From Mucilaginibacter xinganensis (GTDB lineage Bacteria; Bacteroidota; Bacteroidia; Sphingobacteriales; Sphingobacteriaceae): a stretch of DNA of 64,000 nt. The position numbers and the translations under genes were made by a program. Below, in pieces: positions 10,147-19,115 of the stretch (the stretch's first letter is position 1; each line of letters begins with the position of its first letter). Where the stretch lies: assembly GCA_026225055.1 (NCBI GenBank), contig JAMFSA010000159.1, forward strand, positions 1-64,000. The letters run 5' to 3'. The notes beneath the pieces were generated by a model. The model worked only from the letters and a program-made list of their open reading frames with translations. It was not told where the DNA came from and searched no databases.

Positions 10147-10772
10147 TACTAACGATAATTAAAAGGCTGTTTTTGTTTGTTCGTAATATAACTTATTACT
10201 CAAACATTAAGGAAAATGTGAAATTAGGTAGGTTTGTAAAATTGTATTCTATTTACAAACTGTATAATGTTCAAATAGGTGATTATACATATATAGCCCC
10301 TAATGCTCACATATATGATACTGCTATAGGTAAATTTTGTTCAATAGGTCCTAATGTGTATTGCGGCTTAGGTATACATCCCACAAATGGCATATCAACA
10401 GCGCCGATGTTTTATTCAAACCATAAACAGAATGGGGTTTCACTAAGCAAAACCAACAAAATTACTGAAATGCTGGAGGTGAAAATAGGGAATGATGTAT
10501 TTATAGGGGCAAATGTAACTATCCTTGGCGGCATCACCATTGGCGATGGCGCAATAATTGGCGCAGGAGCAGTTGTAAGTAAAGATATACCGCCTTATGC
10601 AATTGCCTTAGGCACTCCAATAAAAGTAGTAAAATATAGGTTTGATGAAAAGGAAATTGAAAAACTGTTAGCTATAAAATGGTGGGATTGGAGTGACGAT
10701 AAATTACCTTTAATCGAAAAGCACTTTTTCCAATTAGACGATTTAGCCAAACTTGATATTAATGAATCTTAA
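10143..10772 (+). CDS. CatB/Vat-like hexapeptide O-acetyltransferase
   Basis: A 209-residue left-handed beta-helix acyltransferase. Hexapeptide repeats cover most of residues 25-165, including IGDYTYIAPNAHI, IGNDVFIGANVTILGG and IGDGAIIGAGAVVSKDIP. The loop with IHPTNG and FYSNHKQNG matches the xenobiotic-acetyltransferase (CatB/VatD) branch and probably carries the catalytic histidine. The C-terminal RFDEKEIEKLLAIKWWDW helix is also typical of that branch. In this locus it should acetylate a sugar of the polysaccharide rather than an antibiotic. It starts inside the previous stop codon. Confidence 0.85.
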   Translation: MILTIIKRLFLFVRNITYYSNIKENVKLGRFVKLYSIYKLYNVQIGDYTYIAPNAHIYDTAIGKFCSIGPNVYCGLGIHPTNGISTAPMFYSNHKQNGVSLSKTNKITEMLEVKIGNDVFIGANVTILGGITIGDGAIIGAGAVVSKDIPPYAIALGTPIKVVKYRFDEKEIEKLLAIKWWDWSDDKLPLIEKHFFQLDDLAKLDINES

Positions 10773-10799
10773 TATGCAATCTCTAATTCAATAAACTGA

Positions 10800-11372
10800 A
10801 TGAAAAAGATTTTATACTATAGCGCATATATATGGAACTATTTAATGCTCAAAATTGTTAAAGCAGAGTATGTTAAATTCCCTTATATAATTGGTACAAT
10901 AGGAGTACGGGGTACAAAAGGTAAAGTGTATATAGGCAGCAACGTTACAATTAATTCAATTAAATGGATGAATCCTGTTGGCTTATCATCCAGTACATAC
11001 CTATGTGTAGAACCGGGTGCTATTATCAAAATAGGAAATAACGTAGGGATTTCAAATGCGCTTATTTCTGCCAGGAGCGAAATTATTATTGAAGATGATG
11101 TATTAATTGGTGGCGGATGCCAGATATTAGATAATGATTTTCACAGTTTAGATTATAATATCCGCCGTACGGATCTCGATCAGCTAAACATTTGCTCAGC
11201 GCCAGTAATAATCAGGAAAGGGGCATTTATTGGAACCGGTTCTATTGTACTAAAAGGAGTTGAAATAGGTGAGCAAAGTATCATAGCAGCTGGTTCAGTG
11301 GTTTCTAAAAACATACCTCCTTTTGAAATATGGGGCGGCAATCCTGCGAAATTCTTAAAAAAAACCAAGTAA
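10800..11372 (+). CDS. WcaF/maltose-acetyltransferase-like hexapeptide acyltransferase
   Basis: A 190-residue left-handed beta-helix protein. Repeats include VYIGSNVTINSI, IKIGNNVGISNALI and IEDDVLIGGGCQI, and the loop DNDFHSLDY carries the likely catalytic histidine at about 121. The end is IIAAGSVVSKNIPPFEIWGGNPAKFLKK, the usual closing turn of this class (given here in two parts: up to VSKNIP, then WGGNPAKFL). It resembles colanic-acid acetyltransferases. A second acyltransferase beside 10143-10772 suggests two distinct acetylation sites in the repeat unit. Confidence 0.83.
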   Translation: MKKILYYSAYIWNYLMLKIVKAEYVKFPYIIGTIGVRGTKGKVYIGSNVTINSIKWMNPVGLSSSTYLCVEPGAIIKIGNNVGISNALISARSEIIIEDDVLIGGGCQILDNDFHSLDYNIRRTDLDQLNICSAPVIIRKGAFIGTGSIVLKGVEIGEQSIIAAGSVVSKNIPPFEIWGGNPAKFLKKTK

Positions 11373-11429
11373 AATGAATTATAACTATAAGAAATTTTTT
11401 CCCTTCATTTGATCTTGAAATTTAATATA

Positions 11430-12704
11430 ATGGATAATAATGCACTCACTTCGGATACGTTTAATTTTCCTAAAATTAAAAAGAGAACTTTTTTTAATTT
11501 AACAGTATTTGCATTTATATACTTTTTTTTCAATAGTTTTCTGCTTCCGTCGGGCCTGCTTTATACTATATTATTAACTCCTGTAATGATCGTTTGGTTA
11601 AACAGTGAAAAGGTAAGTTTGGTTAAAGTTTTTGGTTGTTTTGGGATTTTGTTTATACTCTTTTATTGCATACATAATCTTTCCGGAGTTGACAGCAAAG
11701 CATATTTGGTATCATCCACAGTATATTTAACCTGTGTTATATTTTCAATTGCCTTTTATGTTTATATAAATAAATACAATTTTACATTTGAACCAATTTT
11801 AGTAAAGCTTTTGAAGTTTAACTTCTTTTGGGTTATTATAGCCTTAATATCATTTCCGATATGGAAACAAAACAATATATTTTGGTATAGTAATGAAATT
11901 ACCGAAAGCCTTAAATTCCCCCGGTTAAAATTATTTACTACAGAATCATCAGAGTATAGTGCTTTGCTTGCTCCCATTTTTTTTTTCTATTTCGCTTATT
12001 TTTATCATTCTAATCTCGGGAAAAAACGTTTTTGGCTTTCTGTTACAATTATAATTTCATTGCTTTGTTCTTTATCTTTTGGAGTAATAGGATTAATTAT
12101 CATAACAATAACACTGTTGTTATTGTATGATAATATTGGTAAAAAGAGGATTAAAAATAACAGTAAATTAATAGTACTTTATTTCTCTGTAGTTGTATTT
12201 ATACTGATCTTCATTTTAGGGCCGGGTAGTAATACAGGCATAGCTCAGCGGGTTTTGGCTATCTTTTCAGGAAATGATTCCTCCAGTAACGGGCGTGCTG
12301 TTGATTCTTATACACTTGCCGAAATTATCCTTTTTAAAAAAAATGTGTGGTTCGGGATAGGCCCCGGTCAACTTAAAATTGTTGGGAAAGATATCATCAA
12401 TGATTTTTATCAGTACGATAATTCTGACGATAAAGTGGTTCGCCTGCCATGTAATATGGCTGAGGTTTTAGCAACCTTTGGATACCTTGGGGTGAGTTTA
12501 AAGCTATTTATTGAAATATATTTATTTTTCAGAACCAAAGTAAGTTCAAGTTCTTTTAGACTTTGTATTTTCTTATTTATTTTCTTTTTTCAATTTGTTG
12601 GAAGCAACATTGTAAATACACTTGAATACGTAATGTGGGTAATGGCGTTTTCCAAAGTGTTTCCTGACGAATATTTTAAAAAAATAGCCTATAATAATGA
12701 ATAA
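11430..12704 (+). CDS. Wzy-like O-antigen/capsule polymerase
   Basis: About 424 residues with around ten hydrophobic helices and a larger outside loop in the second half (FSGNDSSSNGRAVDSYTLAE, then WFGIGPGQLKIVG), the arrangement of Wzy/WaaL proteins. The G-x-G-P-G motif after the loop is common in these polymerases. I prefer the ATG at 11430 to the in-frame TTG at 11409. These proteins have little sequence conservation, so the call rests on topology, the loop motif and the position between sugar transferase genes. It overlaps the next gene by 8 bases. Confidence 0.72.
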   Translation: MDNNALTSDTFNFPKIKKRTFFNLTVFAFIYFFFNSFLLPSGLLYTILLTPVMIVWLNSEKVSLVKVFGCFGILFILFYCIHNLSGVDSKAYLVSSTVYLTCVIFSIAFYVYINKYNFTFEPILVKLLKFNFFWVIIALISFPIWKQNNIFWYSNEITESLKFPRLKLFTTESSEYSALLAPIFFFYFAYFYHSNLGKKRFWLSVTIIISLLCSLSFGVIGLIIITITLLLLYDNIGKKRIKNNSKLIVLYFSVVVFILIFILGPGSNTGIAQRVLAIFSGNDSSSNGRAVDSYTLAEIILFKKNVWFGIGPGQLKIVGKDIINDFYQYDNSDDKVVRLPCNMAEVLATFGYLGVSLKLFIEIYLFFRTKVSSSSFRLCIFLFIFFFQFVGSNIVNTLEYVMWVMAFSKVFPDEYFKKIAYNNE

Positions 12705-13470
12705 GGATATTAAAATTAGCGTAATAACCGCCGTATATAACGGTGCAGCTTTTATTGAAGATTCAATAAAAAGTATTATCTCTCAAAAAAACGATCAGAT
12801 TGAATATATTATAATTGATGGTGGCTCTAAAGATAATACCATGGAAATTGTAAAAAGATATGCGGATGAAATAGATTATTTTATTAGCGAACCTGATAAA
12901 GGAATATATGATGCCTGGAATAAAGGAATAAAGCAGGCAAAAGGTGATTGGGTAATGTTTGTAGGATGTGATGACTTTTTAGTTCCCAATGCCCTGGAGG
13001 AATACCTGAAATTTATAAAGGAAGTAAATAGTGAAGTAGAATATATTTCTTTCAGGCGGCAAATGATTGATAAGGACGACCGGAAAATACGTTTAATAGG
13101 TTGGAAATGGGAGTGGCCATTATTTTTAAAATATATGACCGTGGCCCATTCGGCATCACTGCATTCAAAAAGGCTTTTTGAAAAATATGGGGTCTTTGAT
13201 ATCAACTACAAAATAGTTGGAGATTATGAGCTTTTACTTAGGGCCAGGGGCGACCTAAAAGCTGTTTTTATTGATTTTGTAAGCATTGTAATGCGCGAGG
13301 GTGGTGCCAGTGACAGCACTAAAGCAATAAAAGAACAATATAAAGCTGTAATAACAACCGGCGGAGGGAATAAATTAGCAGCACTTACAAACTTTTACTA
13401 TATACATGCTAAACGATTTGCTAAAAATTTTTCACGTAAGTTTGGACTAAATTTATACATTAAAAAATAG
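12697..13470 (+). CDS. Glycosyltransferase family 2
   Basis: A 257-residue GT-A enzyme of the WcaA type. Motifs: ISVITAVYNGAAFIEDSI (7-24), IIDGGSKDNT with D41, EPDKGIYDAWNKGIKQAKG (65-83), and the metal-binding VGCDD (D92-D93). The GIYDAWNKGI signature is strongly typical of repeat-unit GT2 transferases in capsule and O-antigen loci. Sugar and linkage unknown. Its start codon lies inside the end of the polymerase gene, showing the same operon. Confidence 0.9.
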   Translation: MNKDIKISVITAVYNGAAFIEDSIKSIISQKNDQIEYIIIDGGSKDNTMEIVKRYADEIDYFISEPDKGIYDAWNKGIKQAKGDWVMFVGCDDFLVPNALEEYLKFIKEVNSEVEYISFRRQMIDKDDRKIRLIGWKWEWPLFLKYMTVAHSASLHSKRLFEKYGVFDINYKIVGDYELLLRARGDLKAVFIDFVSIVMREGGASDSTKAIKEQYKAVITTGGGNKLAALTNFYYIHAKRFAKNFSRKFGLNLYIKK

Positions 13471-13516
13471 TGTTTACGTTATAAATAAAGTTACTCTAAA
13501 TTAATCTAAGTTAATT

Positions 13517-14578
13517 ATGAAAAAGTACCATTTATTTATCCTGTTTGTTCTTATACACGGGATTACATTAGCTCAAAGTTCAACAAAATCAAAAGTGAGA
13601 ATTGGTGCCTATTATTTTGGAGGATGGACCTCTGCAACTGATTTTCATATTACATCCAAATTGCGCGATACTTTTCCCGAACGCAGGCCGCTTTGGGGTT
13701 GGGTTTCTACATCGGCGCAAACTATGAAAACACAAATCGATTTGGCCGCAGATGCCGGCCTGTCGTTTTTTAATTTTGATTGGTATTACCCTAATGATAA
13801 GCCTTATCCTAAAGAGGTTTTAAATAGTGATCTGGGTTTATATTTGCAGGCTCCCAATAAAAGCAGGCTAAAATTTTGCCTGTTTGTAGCTAACCATGTG
13901 GGCTATAGGGTTGGCCCCAAAGATTGGGCCTTTGATGTTGATTATTGGATAAAGCTGTTTAAAGATAAAGATTACCTAAAAGTAAATAACAAGCCGTATA
14001 TCTCATTTTTTAGCCAGGGTGATATGATCTACACTTTTGGCTCTATTGAAGCCGTACACAAAGCCTTAGACAGCCTAAGGCAAGTTGCTAAGGCCAATGG
14101 ATTAGGGGGTGTTACAATTGCTATATGTGTTTCTCCGGAAGCAAAAAAAGTTGCTGAAGCCAAAGCATGTGGCTTTGATACGTTTACCGCTTATAATTAT
14201 CCCACAGTGGGCTTTAAAAAAGGCCAGAATACGGCTGATGTTGATAGTTTGTTAGCTGGAAATAAAAGGATATGGGATAGGTTCTTAAATTTTGGCCTGC
14301 CATACATACCTGTATCCACACTAAACTGGGATCCAAGACCGTGGCGTAAAGCCGGAAGTAACCAGGATGCCAGGTATTATACAGGCTATTCTGCCGAATC
14401 TATACGTAAATCTATTTTGGCCGTGCAAAAATGGGTTGATGATAACCCTGCTTATACCTACAAAGATAAAATTGCTATGGTATATGCCTGGAATGAGATC
14501 GGCGAAGGTGGGTATATGATGCCAACTAAAGATTTTAATCCTTTAATAGGGGTTGAACAGGCATTAATTTACAGGTAA
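13517..14578 (+). CDS. Secreted WbsX/GH99-like protein
   Basis: A 353-residue protein with a cleavable signal peptide (about 1-19, ending ITLAQ). The mature part looks like the WbsX or GH99-like TIM-barrel family: IGAYYFGGWTS near the start (29-39), FFNFDWYYPN, and AWNEIGEGGYMMPT near the end (324-337), where the family usually has AWNEWGEG. Related proteins in polysaccharide loci are called glycosyltransferases by association, while the fold matches endo-mannosidase-like glycoside hydrolases. A signal peptide points to the periplasm or surface, so a glycan-cleaving or editing role is more likely than sugar-nucleotide transfer. Activity is not proven by sequence. Confidence 0.75.
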   Translation: MKKYHLFILFVLIHGITLAQSSTKSKVRIGAYYFGGWTSATDFHITSKLRDTFPERRPLWGWVSTSAQTMKTQIDLAADAGLSFFNFDWYYPNDKPYPKEVLNSDLGLYLQAPNKSRLKFCLFVANHVGYRVGPKDWAFDVDYWIKLFKDKDYLKVNNKPYISFFSQGDMIYTFGSIEAVHKALDSLRQVAKANGLGGVTIAICVSPEAKKVAEAKACGFDTFTAYNYPTVGFKKGQNTADVDSLLAGNKRIWDRFLNFGLPYIPVSTLNWDPRPWRKAGSNQDARYYTGYSAESIRKSILAVQKWVDDNPAYTYKDKIAMVYAWNEIGEGGYMMPTKDFNPLIGVEQALIYR

Positions 14579-14602
14579 TATTTCGTAAGCCTAATTCTAT
14601 AT

Positions 14603-15697
14603 ATGTTGATGAAAATTTTAATGATTGCGAGAAAAACTTTGTATTCATCGCCCGGTGGCGATACAGTACAAATTAGTTCTACGGCAAAATACTTACGTTA
14701 CTTGGGAGTTGAGGTGGATATAAAGCTCTCAGGCGAGGATCTTGACTACAATAATTATGATTTGCTCCACTTTTTCAACATAATACGGCCCGACGATATA
14801 ATTCCGCACATTAATAAGTCATCCTTGCCATTTGTAGTGTCAACCATATTTGTTGATTATTCAGAGTATGAAAAAAACAACAGGGAAGGGACTTTTAAAC
14901 TTTTTGCAAAAGTTCTTACAGGAGATCAATTAGAATATCTGAAAACTATTGCCCGTTTCGTAAAAAATGGCGATAAAATAAACTCACCTTATTATATTCT
15001 TAATGGGCACAAAAAGTCCATTAAGAATATAATAAGGAGGACAAATATGTTACTCCCCAATTCAGATAGTGAATACCATCGCCTTTTTAAAAGTTACGAA
15101 GTTGAAAGCAGTTACCGGAAAATACCAAACGCTATTGACAATCACTTTTTTACAGATGAGGTGCCCCCCAATAATAACTTTAAAGATCACGTATTATGTG
15201 TGGGCCGTATTGAGGGGCGTAAAAACCAATTAAACCTCATTAAGGCACTGGCCGATACAAATCTCTCTCTCACCTTAATCGGTAAGCCATCGCCTAATCA
15301 TATGGCCTATTTTGAAGAATGTAAAAGCTTAATAGCTAAAACCAATAACATTCAGATAATTGAGCATGTAGATCATGCAGAGCTGGCTGCTATATACAAA
15401 GCAGCAAAGGTACACGTTTTACCAAGCTGGTTTGAGACAACGGGTTTAAGTTCGCTTGAGGCTGTAGCAATGGGTTGTAATATAGTAGTTACAAAAATGG
15501 GCGATACATTTGAGTATTTTGAAGATATGGCATATTACTGTGAGCCCGATAATATTGAGTCAATAAAAAATGCTGTGATAGCAGCGTACAATGATCCATT
15601 CAACAATAAATTAAAAGAGCGTGTATTAAAAGAATATATATGGGAAAGTGCCGCTCAGGAAACATTAACCGCTTATAAAACCGTTTTATGCGAATAG
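14603..15697 (+). CDS. Glycosyltransferase family 4 (GT-B)
   Basis: A 364-residue soluble GT-B enzyme. The N-terminal half begins MKILMIARKTLYSSPGGD; the C-terminal half has CVGRIEGRKN (199-208) and the catalytic-site E-x7-E in ETTGLSSLE (E278, E286), diagnostic of GT4. The start may be ATG 14603 or ATG 14609. The gene contains a perfect 20-bp inverted repeat at 14987-15037 and an internal AAGGAGG followed by an in-frame ATG at 15047 (M149), at about the boundary between the two Rossmann domains; both are listed separately. It overlaps the next gene by 10 bases. Confidence 0.88.
   Translation: MLMKILMIARKTLYSSPGGDTVQISSTAKYLRYLGVEVDIKLSGEDLDYNNYDLLHFFNIIRPDDIIPHINKSSLPFVVSTIFVDYSEYEKNNREGTFKLFAKVLTGDQLEYLKTIARFVKNGDKINSPYYILNGHKKSIKNIIRRTNMLLPNSDSEYHRLFKSYEVESSYRKIPNAIDNHFFTDEVPPNNNFKDHVLCVGRIEGRKNQLNLIKALADTNLSLTLIGKPSPNHMAYFEECKSLIAKTNNIQIIEHVDHAELAAIYKAAKVHVLPSWFETTGLSSLEAVAMGCNIVVTKMGDTFEYFEDMAYYCEPDNIESIKNAVIAAYNDPFNNKLKERVLKEYIWESAAQETLTAYKTVLCE
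14987..15037 (+). repeat. Perfect 20-bp hairpin inside a glycosyltransferase gene
   Basis: Left arm 14987-15006 and right arm 15018-15037 are exact reverse complements over 20 bp, with an 11-base loop. The right arm ends with AAGG, the first part of the AAGGAGG at 15034-15040, so the hairpin would partly cover that site in the mRNA. Confidence 0.9.
15034..15049 (+). promoter_or_regulatory. Internal Shine-Dalgarno-like site and in-frame ATG
   Basis: AAGGAGG at 15034-15040 is followed after six bases by ATG at 15047-15049, in frame with the glycosyltransferase gene (residue 149). Such spacing is ideal for an RBS, but AGG-AGG also simply encodes Arg-Arg and this phylum rarely relies on such sites. 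Confidence 0.4.
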
Positions 15698-16791
15698 CTA
15701 TACTTGGCACAAGAGGAATACCAAATTATTATGGCGGCTTTGAGCAATGTGCTGAATATTTGGCATTAGGCCTTGTAAATAAAGGTTATGAAGTTATAGT
15801 TTATAACTCTCATAATCATCCTTACCAGGAGAACAATTGGAAGGGTGTGCAAATTGTACATTGTTATGATCCGGAATACAAATGGGGAACAGCAGGGCAG
15901 TTTATATATGACCTTAATTGTATCAGAGATTTACGTAAAAGAAATTGTGATATAATATTGCAGTTGGGCTACACAAGCAGCTCAGTATGGGGATGGTTGT
16001 TGCCTCGTAAAAATAGCATAATTACTACCAATATGGATGGCTTGGAATGGAAGCGAACCAAATACTCTGAGAAAGTTAAAAAGTTCCTGTTGTATGCCGA
16101 AAAATTGGGTGTAAAATATAGTGACTACCTTATATCAGATTCTATTGGTATACAGGATTACCTGAAGGAGAAATATAAAAAGGATTCAACATTCATACCA
16201 TATGGGGCAGATCTGTTTCAAACACCTGATGAAGCTATATTAAAAGATTACGACGTTGTTGCTTATAACTATGATATGCTGATAGCCAGGTTAGAGCCTG
16301 AAAATAGCATTGAGGTTATTCTTGATGGGGTTGTACAGGCAAATATCGGGCGCCCGTTTTTAGTAATAGGCAAGCATCAAACTAAATACGGCGAATATTT
16401 AAAAGCTAAATTCTCTAATCAAAAAAATATCAGGTTTATTGGGGGTATTTATGATATCAACATACTTAATAACCTGCGTTATTACTCCAATGTGTATTTT
16501 CACGGGCATACTGTAGGTGGTACAAACCCCTCTTTATTAGAAGCAATGTCATCAAACAGTTTGATCTGTGCAAATGATAATCCTTTCAATAAATACATAT
16601 TAGGTGATGATGCCCTGTATTTCTTAACTGCTGATGAAATAGCTAAAGTAATTATATCAACAGATAAAAACGAAGCTGATAACAAGCTTAAACTAACTAA
16701 TAATAATAACAAAATAACAAATGTTTACAGTTGGGATATAATTGTAAACCAATATGCTGAACATTTAGAAGAGATTTATAATAATCAATAG
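15688..16791 (+). CDS. DUF1972-type (rhamnosyltransferase-like) glycosyltransferase
   Basis: A 367-residue GT-B enzyme. The N-terminal part is the DUF1972 domain seen in rhamnosyl- and other GT4 transferases: RIAILGTRGIPNYYGGFEQC (2-21), then the WGTAGQFIYDLNCIRDL region and TNMDGLEWKRTKYS. The C-terminal half has a donor site with GHTVGGTNPSLLEAMS. As dTDP-L-rhamnose genes lie nearby (20098-23607), rhamnose is a plausible donor, but that is inference. Last sugar transferase of the AT-rich block; a 159-base AT-rich gap separates it from gmd. Confidence 0.85.
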   Translation: MRIAILGTRGIPNYYGGFEQCAEYLALGLVNKGYEVIVYNSHNHPYQENNWKGVQIVHCYDPEYKWGTAGQFIYDLNCIRDLRKRNCDIILQLGYTSSSVWGWLLPRKNSIITTNMDGLEWKRTKYSEKVKKFLLYAEKLGVKYSDYLISDSIGIQDYLKEKYKKDSTFIPYGADLFQTPDEAILKDYDVVAYNYDMLIARLEPENSIEVILDGVVQANIGRPFLVIGKHQTKYGEYLKAKFSNQKNIRFIGGIYDINILNNLRYYSNVYFHGHTVGGTNPSLLEAMSSNSLICANDNPFNKYILGDDALYFLTADEIAKVIISTDKNEADNKLKLTNNNNKITNVYSWDIIVNQYAEHLEEIYNNQ

Positions 16792-16887
16792 TTAAAAATG
16801 GGAAGTATATTTTTAAATAATTGACTGTTTATTTAAAAAAATAACAATATTTTATTTGTAAATGTATTTTTTTCGTAAATTTAGATA

Positions 16888-16895
16888 TATATTTG
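16888..16895 (+). promoter_or_regulatory. Possible -7 box upstream of gmd
   Basis: TATATTTG is an exact match to the Bacteroidota -7 consensus TAnnTTTG, 55 bases before the gmd ATG. No TTTG occurs at the ideal distance upstream, so the promoter may be weak or activator-dependent. Confidence 0.4.
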
Positions 16896-16950
16896 TAAAA
16901 AAGCTTGAGCTTTCTTTCTCTTTAAGTAATTAATGTAATTAATATCACCT

Positions 16951-18069
16951 ATGTCGCAAAAAGTAGCCTTACTTACAGGAATAACCGGCCAGGACGGGGC
17001 CTATCTAACAGAATTATTATTATCGAAGGGGTATGAGGTTCACGGGATAAAACGCCGTAGTTCCTTATTTAATACGGACAGGATCGACCACCTGTACCAG
17101 GACCCTCATGATAAGAATATAAAACTAACACTGCATTATGGTGATCTTTCAGATTCAACGAACCTGATACGGATCATACAACAGGTACAACCAGATGAGA
17201 TCTATAACCTTGGAGCTATGTCACACGTAAAGGTGAGCTTTGATACTCCTGAGTATACCGCAAATGCTGATGGTATAGGAACATTGAGGTTATTGGAAGC
17301 AATCCGTATACTGGGGCTGGAAAAAAAGACCAAAATATATCAGGCATCAACATCTGAATTATACGGATTAGTGCAGGCTGTACCACAATCAGAAACCACT
17401 CCTTTTTATCCGCGTTCTCCTTATGCAGTAGCAAAAATGTACGCCTATTGGATTACAGTAAATTATCGCGAGGCATATGGCATATTCGCTTGTAACGGTA
17501 TCTTATTTAACCATGAGAGCCCTTTACGTGGCGAAACTTTTGTTACCCGCAAAATAACCAGGGCAACTGCTAAAATAGCAATGGGCCTGCAGGATAAACT
17601 TTTTTTAGGTAACCTTGATGCTCAAAGAGATTGGGGCCATGCAAAAGATTATGTTGAAGCAATGTATTTGATATTGCAGCAGGAAACCCCGGAAGATTAT
17701 GTTATAGCTACCGGCGTAACTACCCATGTTCGTGAATTTGTAAGGATGTCATTTGCTGAAGTTGGCATCGAAATTGAATTTAAAGGCGAAGGCGCTGATG
17801 AAAAAGGATATGTTGTAAGTAGTAGCAATCCTGATTTCCAGGTAGAAGCCGGTAAAGAAGTAGTAGCTGTTGATAAGGCTTATTTCAGGCCTACTGAGGT
17901 TGATCTATTGATTGGTGACCCAACAAAATCAAAAACAAAATTGGGCTGGAAACCTAAATATGATCTGCAGGGCTTAGTTAAAGAGATGGTTGCTGCCGAC
18001 GTTGAACTGTTTAGAAAAGAGAAACTTTTAAAAGATTCAGGCTACGTTATCAAAAACCAGTTTGAATAA
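16951..18069 (+). CDS. gmd: GDP-mannose 4,6-dehydratase
   Basis: A 372-residue short-chain dehydrogenase/reductase that converts GDP-D-mannose to GDP-4-keto-6-deoxymannose, the first step to GDP-L-fucose. The NAD(P)-binding loop is [10 protein letters not shown] (10-19), the RR-S-S motif follows in [12 protein letters not shown], and the catalytic Y-x3-K is in [12 protein letters not shown]. The long [23 protein letters not shown] segment is also Gmd-like. Length is normal for the family. Its partner fcl begins five bases after the stop. No mannose-1-phosphate guanylyltransferase gene is seen in the window, so GDP-mannose must come from elsewhere. Confidence 0.97.
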   Translation: MSQKVALLTGITGQDGAYLTELLLSKGYEVHGIKRRSSLFNTDRIDHLYQDPHDKNIKLTLHYGDLSDSTNLIRIIQQVQPDEIYNLGAMSHVKVSFDTPEYTANADGIGTLRLLEAIRILGLEKKTKIYQASTSELYGLVQAVPQSETTPFYPRSPYAVAKMYAYWITVNYREAYGIFACNGILFNHESPLRGETFVTRKITRATAKIAMGLQDKLFLGNLDAQRDWGHAKDYVEAMYLILQQETPEDYVIATGVTTHVREFVRMSFAEVGIEIEFKGEGADEKGYVVSSSNPDFQVEAGKEVVAVDKAYFRPTEVDLLIGDPTKSKTKLGWKPKYDLQGLVKEMVAADVELFRKEKLLKDSGYVIKNQFE

Positions 18070-18073
18070 TTTT

Positions 18074-19018
18074 ATGGAAAAGGACGCAAAAATATATATA
18101 GCCGGTCACCGGGGTATGGTTGGTTCTGCTATTCATAGAAAGTTGGAGAAAGAGGGTTTTACTAATTTTATCACCCGCACATCATCAACACTTGATTTGC
18201 GCAGTCAACAGGCCGTAGCTGATTTTTTTGAGCAGGAGAAACCTGATTACGTATTTTTAGCAGCAGCTAAAGTAGGTGGCATTATTGCTAACAACACTTA
18301 TCGCGCTGAATTTTTGTATGATAACCTGCAAATACAGAATAACGTTATTCATAATTCATATTTGAATGGCGTTAAAAAACTAATGTTTTTAGGCTCCAGC
18401 TGTATTTATCCTAAAATGGCCCCTCAGCCATTAAAGGAGGAGTACTTACTAACCGGGTTACTTGAAGAAACCAACGAGCCATATGCAATTGCAAAAATTG
18501 CAGGTATAAAAATGTGCGATGCATATCGTGCACAATATGGTTGCAATTATATATCAGCAATGCCAACAAATCTGTATGGCTATAATGATAATTATCATCC
18601 GCAAAACTCACACGTTTTACCCGCCATGATACGTCGTTTTCATGAGGCAAAGGAACAGGGTATACCAACTGTTACCATTTGGGGAACAGGATCACCTAAG
18701 CGTGAGTTTTTGTTTGCTGATGATTTAGCCGAAGCTTGTTATTACCTGATGCAGAATTATAATGAAGCAGGCTTGGTTAACATAGGTACGGGTGAAGATC
18801 TGTCAATAAAAGATCTGGCATATTTGGTGAAAGAGATTACTGAATATACCGGGGAAATTGATTTTGACACATCTAAACCAGATGGTACACCAAGAAAATT
18901 AATGGATGTTACCAAATTAACAAATGCTGGCTGGAAATTCCATACCACATTGAAAGAAGGCATAGCATTAGCATACCAGGATTACCTGACTAAAGGCGCT
19001 TTGGTTGCTGAAAGATAA
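18074..19018 (+). CDS. fcl: GDP-L-fucose synthase
   Basis: A 314-residue epimerase-reductase that completes GDP-L-fucose synthesis. The Rossmann loop is [13 protein letters not shown], followed by the family signature [20 protein letters not shown] (split here at the known active-site Ser/Cys region) and the catalytic Y-x3-K in [11 protein letters not shown] take ATG 18074 rather than the in-frame TTG at 18062, which would overlap gmd. It is followed by a hairpin terminator at 19067, so gmd-fcl ends the first transcription block. Confidence 0.97.
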   Translation: MEKDAKIYIAGHRGMVGSAIHRKLEKEGFTNFITRTSSTLDLRSQQAVADFFEQEKPDYVFLAAAKVGGIIANNTYRAEFLYDNLQIQNNVIHNSYLNGVKKLMFLGSSCIYPKMAPQPLKEEYLLTGLLEETNEPYAIAKIAGIKMCDAYRAQYGCNYISAMPTNLYGYNDNYHPQNSHVLPAMIRRFHEAKEQGIPTVTIWGTGSPKREFLFADDLAEACYYLMQNYNEAGLVNIGTGEDLSIKDLAYLVKEITEYTGEIDFDTSKPDGTPRKLMDVTKLTNAGWKFHTTLKEGIALAYQDYLTKGALVAER

Positions 19019-19066
19019 AGCGGATTATAACTATTTTTGAGCCACCTATAATGGCTAACTAATTTG

Positions 19067-19104
19067 AAACAGCAATAATTATTATAATTATTGCTGTTTT
19101 TTTT
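19067..19104 (+). terminator. Terminator after fcl
   Basis: A 16-bp perfect stem (19067-19082 with 19084-19099; the tip must open to form a real loop) is followed by eight T in total at 19097-19104. It lies between the converging fcl and cmk genes and acts mainly for the plus strand. Confidence 0.85.
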
Positions 19105-19115
19105 GAACGCAGATA

